NCBI GenBank assembly: GCA_022059125.1
Contig: JAEUWY010000005.1
Span: 3,038,001-3,102,000, forward strand
Reading direction: 5' to 3'
DNA: 64,000 bases
Source of the DNA: Corynespora cassiicola
Lineage: Eukaryota > Ascomycota > Dothideomycetes > Pleosporales > Corynesporascaceae
Shown: positions 56,579-64,000 of the stretch, piece by piece
How positions within the stretch are numbered: position 1 is the stretch's first letter
Layout: every line of letters starts with the position of its first letter
Program-made: the position numbers and the translations under genes
Notes under the pieces: model-generated
What the model was told of the DNA's origin: nothing
Databases searched by the model: none
Seen by the model: only the letters and a program-made list of their open reading frames with translations

Positions 56579-59500
56579 ATGGCCTCACAGTCGAATTCTG
56601 AACGGCCAACTCCTCACATGGACGAGCTTCCAGGAGGGTGGATAGAGACGCCTGTTGATCGTGCGCGCCAGCAATCATATACTGGGACGACACAGCAACC
56701 AAACACAAACTCCAGCCAATATTCCAGTGCATTCTCTACCAATCTTCGGAGTAACGCCGCACAATCGCAAAGGGAATCTGGGCATTTCTCAGCATCTAGC
56801 AACAGCACTGTCGTACCCTCACCCAAAGAAGAGCCTTCGGAGGAGGTATTGTCCGAAAAACATAAGGCGCCCCGCCGCGACTTCAGCGACAGTAGCAGCG
56901 ATGAGGAAGCTGGGTTTGCCTCCATCAAGCCTGCAGCTTCTGCTCCAGTGCGCCCGAAGCTCGAGGGCTCGCAGTCCAAACCCATGACCGAGGATGACTT
57001 GTTTCGCGTACTCTCGAGGCGGAGAATAGGAACAGAAAACCTCTCGAGAACAAACACTGGTGCAACAGCATCGAGTACAGATGAGGAGCAAGAGGAAATT
57101 AACAAACTCTTATCTCGCATGTTTGGTCGCACTCGACAAGAGACGTCGGAAGAGGAGAAGACGCGCCATGTTGGAGTCATCTTCAAGCACTTGACCGTCA
57201 AGGGCATGGGTGTTGGAGCGGCTCTTCAGCCTACTGTCTCTGATATCTTCCTCGGTCTCCCTCGATTCCTCAAGAACGTGATTACCAAAGGTCCTCGGCA
57301 AGCTGCTGGCAAGCCTCCAGTACGAACGATTCTTGACGACTTCACTGGATGCATCAAACCGGGTGAGATGCTGCTCGTTCTAGGAAGACCAGGTGCGGGT
57401 TGCTCGACCTTCCTCAAAGTCATTGGAAACCAGCGTTTTGGCTACGAGGATATATCCGGGGACGTTACATATGGTGGAACCAGTGCAGACGAAATGGCCA
57501 AAAAGTACCGGAGTGAAGTGCTCTACAACCCAGAGGACGATCTCCACTACGCCACGTTGAAGGTCAAGGACACCCTCAGGTTCGCGCTAAAGACACGAAC
57601 GCCCGGTAAAGACTCGCGAAAAGAGGGCGAGTCACGACAAGACTATGTTCGTGAATTTCTCAGAGTCGTATCCAAGCTCTTTTGGATCGAACACACTCTC
57701 GGCACCAAGGTCGGCAATGAGTTCGTTCGTGGCGTGTCGGGTGGAGAGAAGAAGCGCGTTAGCATTGCTGAGGCCATGATCACCAAGGCCAGCGTGCAGT
57801 CATGGGACAACTCGACCCGAGGTACGTACAAGTCTTACTGGAAATAGATGGATTTTACTTACCGAATATTCTAGGTCTCGATGCGAGTACTGCCCTCGAG
57901 TACGTTCAAAGTTTGCGATCGTTGACCAACATGGCCAACATTTCGACATCCGTTGCTCTTTACCAAGCAGGAGAATCTTTGTACGACCTGTTCGATAAAG
58001 TCCTGTTAATTCACGAAGGCCAATGCTGCTACTTCGGACCAGCCGATCGTGCTGCTGCATACTTCAAGAGCCTCGGATTTGTGCAGCCTGAGCGATGGAC
58101 AACAGCCGACTTCCTGACATCAGTCACCGACGACCACGAGCGACATATCAAGGAGGGCTGGGAAGACCGCATTCCCAGGTCCGGAGCTCAGTTTGGCAAG
58201 GCATTCGCCGACAGTGAACAGTACCAGGAGAACCTAGCTGAGGTGGAGGAATTCGAAGCCGAGAGCCAACGCATGGTCGAAGACAGACGAGCGGCCATGA
58301 CGAAAGCCACGAAGAAGAAGAACTTCACTCTTCCTTTCCACAAGCAGGTAATTGCCTGCACGTCGCGACAGTTCAAGGTCATGATTGGAGATAAGCAATC
58401 GCTCGGAGGTAAATGGGGCGGCATCCTATTCCAGGCCCTGATTGTCGGCTCGCTGTTCTTCAACCTGCCAAACACTGCCGAGGGCGTGTTCCCGCGCGGT
58501 GGTGTCATCTTCTTCATGCTTCTCTTCAATGCTCTCCTTGCTCTTGCCGAACTCACTGCTGCCTTCGAATCAAGACCGATCTTGTTGAAGCACAAGAGCT
58601 TTTCTTTCTACCGGCCTGCAGCCTACGCCATTGCCCAGACAGTCGTCGACGTACCATTGGTCCTGATCCAGGTTTTCATATTCGATATCGTCGTCTATTT
58701 CATGGCAAATCTGCAACGAACGGCATCCCAGTTCTTTATCTCGCTATTGTTCTTGTGGATCATCACCATGACCATGTACGCCTTCTTTCGGGCGATCGGA
58801 GCACTGGTGGGTTCGCTCGATGCTGCCACGAGGATCACTGGTGTTGCTATCCAAGCACTTGTCGTCTATACCGGCTATTTGATCCCCCCTTCTAAGATGC
58901 ATCCTTGGTTTTCTTGGCTGAGGTAATGACTGGCATCTTCCCCTCATGGTGTTTCGATGCTAACCTTTGCAGGTGGATCAACCCCGTTCAGTATGGCTTT
59001 GAGGCACTACTTGCAAACGAGTTCTACAACCTTCCGATACAGTGTGTGCCGCCATACATTGTACCGCAGGTGCCAGGCGCAGAAGAGCAGTACCAGTCAT
59101 GCGCGATCCAAGGTAGTACTCCTGGGTCTCTCACCGTTGATGGAGCAGACTATCTCTCGGTCGCATTCCAGTACTCCAGGTCGCATCTGTGGCGCAACTT
59201 TGGCTTCATCTGCGCATTCTTCATCTTCTTCGTATGTCTCACGGCTTTCGGCATGGAAATCCAAAAGCCGAACAAGGGTGGCGGTGCCGTGACGATCTAC
59301 AAGCGCGGACAAGTACCCAAGACTGTCGAGAAAGAAATGGACGCGCGGAAGAAGTCTGGAGATGTTGAGGCCGGCCAGATTGAAACTGTAGCTGCAGGAT
59401 CGGCCGATGGTCAGAACAATGACGACAGCGTGAAGGGAGTGGCCAAGAACGAGACGATCTTTACTTGGCAAAACGTGAACTACACCATTCCTTACGAAAA

Positions 59501-61848
59501 GGGTGAACGGAAGTTGCTGCAAGAGGTCAATGGCTATGTGAAGCCAGGCAAGCTGACTGCATTGAGTAGGTGTCCCCCACGTCTTCTGCATGAATTCACC
59601 GGCTAACATTAAGCAGTGGGAGCTAGTGGAGCTGGTAAGACGACACTTCTGAATACTCTTGCCCAGCGCATTCGCTTTGGTGTCATCACTGGGGATTTCT
59701 TGGTAGATGGCAAACCACTCCCGTCTTCGTTCCAGCGCTCCGCAGGTTTTGCCGAGCAGATGGATGTTCATGAGTCGACAGCAACTGTACGCGAGGCCCT
59801 GCGGTTCTCTGCAAAGTTACGACAGCCAAAGGAGACGCCCTTACAAGAGAAATACGACTATGCCGAGAAGATTATCGACCTCTTGGAGATGAGGGACATT
59901 GCTGGTGCCACTATCGGCAAGCCGGGATCCGGCCTCAACCAGGAGCAGCGGAAGAGACTCACAATCGGAGTCGAATTGGCCAGCAAGCCTGAGCTACTGC
60001 TGTTCCTTGACGAGCCGACTTCTGGTCTTGATTCTGGTGCTGCTTTCAACATTGTTCGATTTCTCCGCAAGCTGGCGGATGCCGGACAAGCGAGTAAGTA
60101 CCGTCGATGGTAGCTTCTCACGAATTGTTATTGACTCCAATTCACAGTCCTTTGTACAATCCATCAGCCATCGTCAGTTCTATTCGAGCATTTCGATCAG
60201 CTCTTGCTTCTCAAGTCAGGAGGTCGAACCGTCTACTTTGGCGAACTTGGACACGACAGCAGGACACTCTTGGACTACCTCGAGAACAATGGCGCCAAGA
60301 AATGCCCTCCCAAGGCGAATCCGGCCGAGTACATGTTGGAAGCCATTGGCGCCGGAAACCCCGACTACAGCGGCCAAGACTGGGGCGACGTCTGGGAGAG
60401 GTCTCCAGAAAATGACAGGCTGAAGAAAGAGATCCAGGAAATTGTCTCTAACCGTCGCAATGCGTCGAAGAACGACCAAACCACCGACGACCGAGAGTAT
60501 GCCATGCCATTGACGACACAGCTCTACACGGTCATTCACCGCAGCTTTGTCGCCATGTGGAGAGATCCCCCCTATGTCATTGGCATGTTCATGCTTCACA
60601 TCTTCACGGGTCTGTTCAACAGCTTCACGTTCTGGAACCTCGGAAACAGCCAGATCGACATGCAATCGCGGCTCTTCTCCGTCTTCATGACGCTCACCAT
60701 CTCGCCACCCCTGATCCAACAACTGCAACCGCGCTTCATCAACATGCGGTCCATCTATGAGTCACGAGAGGGCAATGCGAAGATTTATTCCTGGCTAGCG
60801 TTTGTCTGGGGCGCCATCCTGAGCGAGGTCCCCTACCGCATCCTTGCCGGCACAATTTACTGTAAGTGGCCAAGCCCTCCCGTGATGGAATATACCAAGC
60901 CAGATGTTAATGTGGATCAGGGTGCTGTTGGTACTGGCCCACGTGGTTCCCACGCGACACCTACACGTCGGCCAGCGTCTGGCTCTTCGTGTGCCAGTTT
61001 GAAATGTACTATCTGGGCTTTGGGCAGATGATTGCGGCCTTCAGTCCGAACGAGCTGCTCGCGAGTTTGCTCGTGCCACTCTTCTTCACCTTTAGTAAGT
61101 ATTACCTAAAACCTGCATCACGAGTGTGAAAAGGGCCAAAAAAAAAACAGTCTAGCGGCTGGATCACAGATTTTTTTTTCTGGGGTACAGGCGAAGACTT
61201 TTTGGTCGAGCCTCGGCCTTGTTGATCCTTTTAGATCTGCTCGGAGCTCGTAATCGGGCCTATTTGATGGTGAACCACACGCTAACGTCCTTTTGCAGTC
61301 GTCAGTTTCTGCGGTGTTGTCGTGCCGTACGCTGGTTTGCCGTCATTTTGGCAGGCGTGGATGTACTGGCTCACGCCGTTCAAGTACCTCCTTGAGGGAT
61401 TTCTTGCTCTGCTTACGGATGGGATTCCGATCCAGTGCGACGAGAACGAATTGGCGATCTTCCCCCCACCGCCGGGCCAAGACTGTCAGACGTATGCGGG
61501 TAACTTCGCGCGGCAGTCCGGTGGATACGTGCAGACGCAGCCCAATGGAGACTGTGGCTTCTGTCAGTTTGCTGATGGGACGGCGTTCGCAGCGTCGTTT
61601 AACATCTTCCCCCAGTACATTTGGCGCGACTTCGGCATCATGTGTAAGTGGTGGCCACCAAGAGCCATTTTTGCCATTGCTCACACAAGACAGGGGCGTA
61701 CATATTCTTCAACTTTGCGGTAGTTTTTGTGTGCAGCTGGCTGTACCTGGGTGGGCTGCGGAAGGTCAAGTCGGCTCTCAGCCCGGCAGCGCGCAAGCAC
61801 AAGAAACAGGAGACGGGGCAGCAGAAGCAAAACGGCAGTGCAGCATAG
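56579..61848 (+). CDS. PDR-type ABC transporter (ABCG full-size, CDR/Pdr5-like)
   Basis: Eight exons: 56579-57821, 57875-58922, 58973-59565, 59617-60093, 60148-60861, 60921-61094, 61299-61643 and 61694-61848, giving 1582 residues. The (NBD-TMD)2 order is of the Pdr5/Cdr1 drug efflux class in the plasma membrane. NBD1 has the degenerate Walker [10 protein letters not shown] (about residue 268) and signature [12 protein letters not shown]2 has the canonical GASGAGKTT (about 963), [15 protein letters not shown], and [14 protein letters not shown] as Walker B. This asymmetry is normal for PDR proteins. Each TMD has six predicted helices; [22 protein letters not shown] is the typical last-loop motif. 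Intron 6 is long (204 nt) with A10 and T9 tracts. Likely exports azoles, plant defence compounds or other hydrophobic toxins. Confidence 0.95.
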
Positions 61849-63723
61849 ACGTTGTACCCGGATCGATAGTGTAGATGGTGGTGTAGAGATACCTGGTGCT
61901 GGGGTCGGGTGGATTCGTTGCGGTTTGGGATTTAGCCCGGCCGCGGACCGAACCTTCCAAGGTCCAGGCCCTTTCCCAGGTAGGAATAATGGGACTTCAT
62001 TTCCGGTAACTATGTATAGGCGGGCGTGCGGTGCTTGGAGACGCCCTGGGGGGTCGCGTGCTCGCGAGGAATGACTTTGTAATTTTTGAGATATACGAGG
62101 CGGTCAGAGCCTCACCGGATGCAGATAGCACATGAATGAAGCGGTGTTATTTGGCGGTGTGATGCCGCCGAACCACAAAATGCAGAAGAGACGGTGTTCA
62201 GGGCGGGCGTGGGCCTAGCAGCTGGTCGGCGGGTTTGACATGTGCGCTCTGGCTGTGCAACTGCGGCATTTCCAGCATGATCCCTATTTGGGCGTCTGAG
62301 GCCGTGAGACGGCGGGAATTGCTGCAAGCAATCTGGCAGTTGGGCTCGGCATCGTGGGTGGTCGTGGGCAGTCGTGGGCAGTCGTGGGCAGTCGTGGGCG
62401 GCCGTGGGTGGCGCCGGGATGAATTGGAACGAGCCTGGGGCCAGCTCGGGATTGACTTTTCCCCCCATTGACCCAGGGCTGGGGGTTCTCGGGAGACGCT
62501 GTCGCAGGCTGGCGTCGACTCCGTCTGTCCGAGGCGTCGTCGCTGGGCCGCGCTGGGCCATAGGGCGGGCATGCAATCATGGGGCAGGGATTTGATAATG
62601 GCGCATCGAAAACGGGCGAAGAGGAACCGGAACGCAGGCGGCTGGCTCTATCTGCACCGCCACCGGGGGCCCTCTCCGGCACGGGCTAGGGCACGATGCG
62701 GCGCTGGAGCGCTGCATGCCGCGTCCTGCGTCGTGTGCTGGTACAACAGGAGCTGGACGACGTGGTGCCGGGCAGGGGTGGTAGAGGCGCACCGCGGGTA
62801 TCCTCGGGCTGGACAGGACGTGCGCGCGCCGCATGGCCAGCACCGTGGCCAGCAAGAAGGCCCGGAGCTGGCGACGAGAGCCAAATGGCCCAACTGGCGG
62901 ATGCACGACGAGCCATGACTAACCGTCCGGAGCGGCGTGTGGGTTGCTGTGGAGATGCTGGGGGAGGGAGGGCTGGGCGCAGGGCCGCTTCCGGCGCCCA
63001 GCAGCGGCGGGTGTGACATCAGCTTTGTTGCGGGGAAGAGCCGATGATGCACGCTGCGCCAGACCGCGGCCAGATTTCGTCCTCGCAGCCTCCCAAGCAC
63101 TTCTGACGGCGGCAAGGCCAGTGCCTCGGACCCCGTTACTCAGGCTGGCCGTGTTCGAGCCACTCGAGCCCTCGCTCCCCCCGCTGGTGCGCCTGGAGCT
63201 CCCGCAGCGCGACCCCCCCCGTCATGTGAGAAGATCACCTCGACAATGACATCGTCCTGACCGCAGCATCGCACGAACGGGCGCCTCGCCTTTGTCTCGC
63301 AGGTCCCCCCAGGCCCCTCGCGGCTCCGTCGCCATGGGGGTTCTTTCAGCGCGCCGCCAGCGCCCCATGAAGCTGCTGGTGGAAACGTACAACCGCCCTT
63401 CCCGATCCACCCTGCCGTCCCCGAGCGCGTCTTCAATCGCAACTTTCCGACTTCTCCCGCATCCTCATCCTCAGCCACGCGGTCTGTGCCGACCTGCTCT
63501 GCAATCCAATCAGCCGTGCTGGGATCCTGGCCTAGTGTCTGCATACGGTTTGATCAAGGCCAACGTCGTCAGTATGGCTTCTTCTATTAAAGCCCCCCAG
63601 GACCCCCTCCTTCGAACTGCAACCCCAGCTCCTTTGGCCCAAGACTTTGTCCGTCAGCAGGTGTCCAAGCAACAACGCTCCAACTTCCACTCTTCATCCA
63701 TACAATCTGGCGTAACTGTCAAG
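61849..63723. other. intergenic, promoter/leader side of PEP carboxykinase
   Basis: 1.9 kb, GC-rich from about 62200. It holds a six-unit 10-bp tandem repeat (separate entry). Frames on both strands here are GC-driven and carry no domains. From about 63390 the + strand becomes C/T-rich, like a fungal 5' leader. An ATG at 63574 in frame with the enzyme would add 50 residues. Confidence 0.5.
62351..62410. repeat. 10-bp tandem repeat, six units
   Basis: Units of the form GTCGTGGGCA: three exact copies (62361-62390), flanked by ATCGTGGGTG, GTCGTGGGCG and GCCGTGGGTG. A G-rich minisatellite in noncoding sequence between the ABC transporter and PEP carboxykinase. Confidence 0.9.
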
Positions 63724-64000
63724 ATGGTTTCTCAAAGCGTCAACAAGACCTCCCTCCACCCTACCGGCGTCCAGTACGTTGCCCTCTCTTTCTGCCCAGC
63801 CTCCACCGAGGCCAATGGCCCGGCCGTTTGCATCCCCGAGACTAACCGCCGCGTCCAGGCCGACCAAGGAGCACACCGAGATTGAGGAGGAACTCCACGA
63901 CCGTGCTCACATCGACTATGACCGTGTAGCCATCGTAGGTCACCCCTGCCCCCGTGACAACCTCGGGCCACGCCGCTGACTCTTGCTCTCCCCCGCTCCA
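63724..64000 (+). CDS. PCK1: phosphoenolpyruvate carboxykinase (ATP), 5' part
   Basis: The gene runs off the window. Exons seen: 63724-63773 and 63859-63934, followed by a GTAGGT donor at 63935. They encode MVSQSVNKTSLHPTGVQ, then PTKEHTEIEEELHDRAHID and YDRVAI. This matches the N-terminus of fungal ATP-dependent PEPCK (Pck1/AcuF), which converts oxaloacetate to PEP in gluconeogenesis in the cytosol. The nucleotide- and metal-binding core lies beyond the window, so identity rests on this short but characteristic N-terminus. The frame is open upstream to ATG 63574; 63724 gives the usual family start. Expression is normally repressed by glucose; no operator could be confirmed here. Confidence 0.85.

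Overview
The window is nuclear DNA of a filamentous ascomycete. Genes carry many short introns (mostly 45-85 nt) with GTRNGT donors, CTAAC/CTGAC-type branch sites and YAG acceptors. Several families are fungus-specific: a HET-domain protein, fungal_trans and bZIP regulators, TRI12-type MFS and PDR-type ABC transporters. The class Dothideomycetes (Pleosporales) is my guess from overall protein flavour; no marker in the window proves it. Exon joins below were worked out by hand from reading frame and splice signals, and each multi-exon model sums to a whole number of codons.

Layout. 1-4.3 kb: gene-poor, ending in an F-box-like protein gene (-). 4.3-10.3 kb: a triose-phosphate/nucleotide-sugar-type transporter (-), a cytosolic-type gamma-glutamyltransferase (-) and the divergent mitochondrial release factor 1 (+). 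11.7-13.7 kb: a TRI12-like MFS efflux pump (+). 13.7-22.2 kb: an accessory-looking stretch with AT-rich gene-poor edges, an 18-bp palindrome, a HET-domain gene and two related, divergently transcribed protein kinases. 22.2-32 kb: PLC-like phosphodiesterase (-), Rsm1/NIPA-type zinc-finger protein (-), the Met22/Hal2 bisphosphate nucleotidase (+) and a large F-box/cysteine-rich protein (-). 32.7-37.7 kb: a fungal_trans regulator with an eroded zinc cluster (-) and a small RING protein (-). 39.3-47.4 kb: a housekeeping block with the Dbf4-type Cdc7 activator (+), ATG12 (+), ketopantoate hydroxymethyltransferase (-) and the Ubc8-type ubiquitin-conjugating enzyme (+). 48-56 kb: a SNF2-family DNA translocase (-), a frameshifted relic gene (-), a small membrane protein (-) and a bZIP factor (+). 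56.6-61.8 kb: a full-length PDR-type ABC transporter (+). 63.7 kb to the end: the 5' end of ATP-dependent phosphoenolpyruvate carboxykinase (+).

Most genes are unrelated housekeeping loci. Three items stand out. The Ubc8 gene appears to need exons of 8, 3 and 1 nucleotides to rebuild the conserved protein. The HET/kinase/kinase island looks like a self/non-self or stress module, and one kinase has lost its glycine-rich loop. The zinc-cluster regulator has lost conserved cysteines. There is no CRISPR array, convincing tRNA, intact transposon or secondary-metabolite core enzyme.
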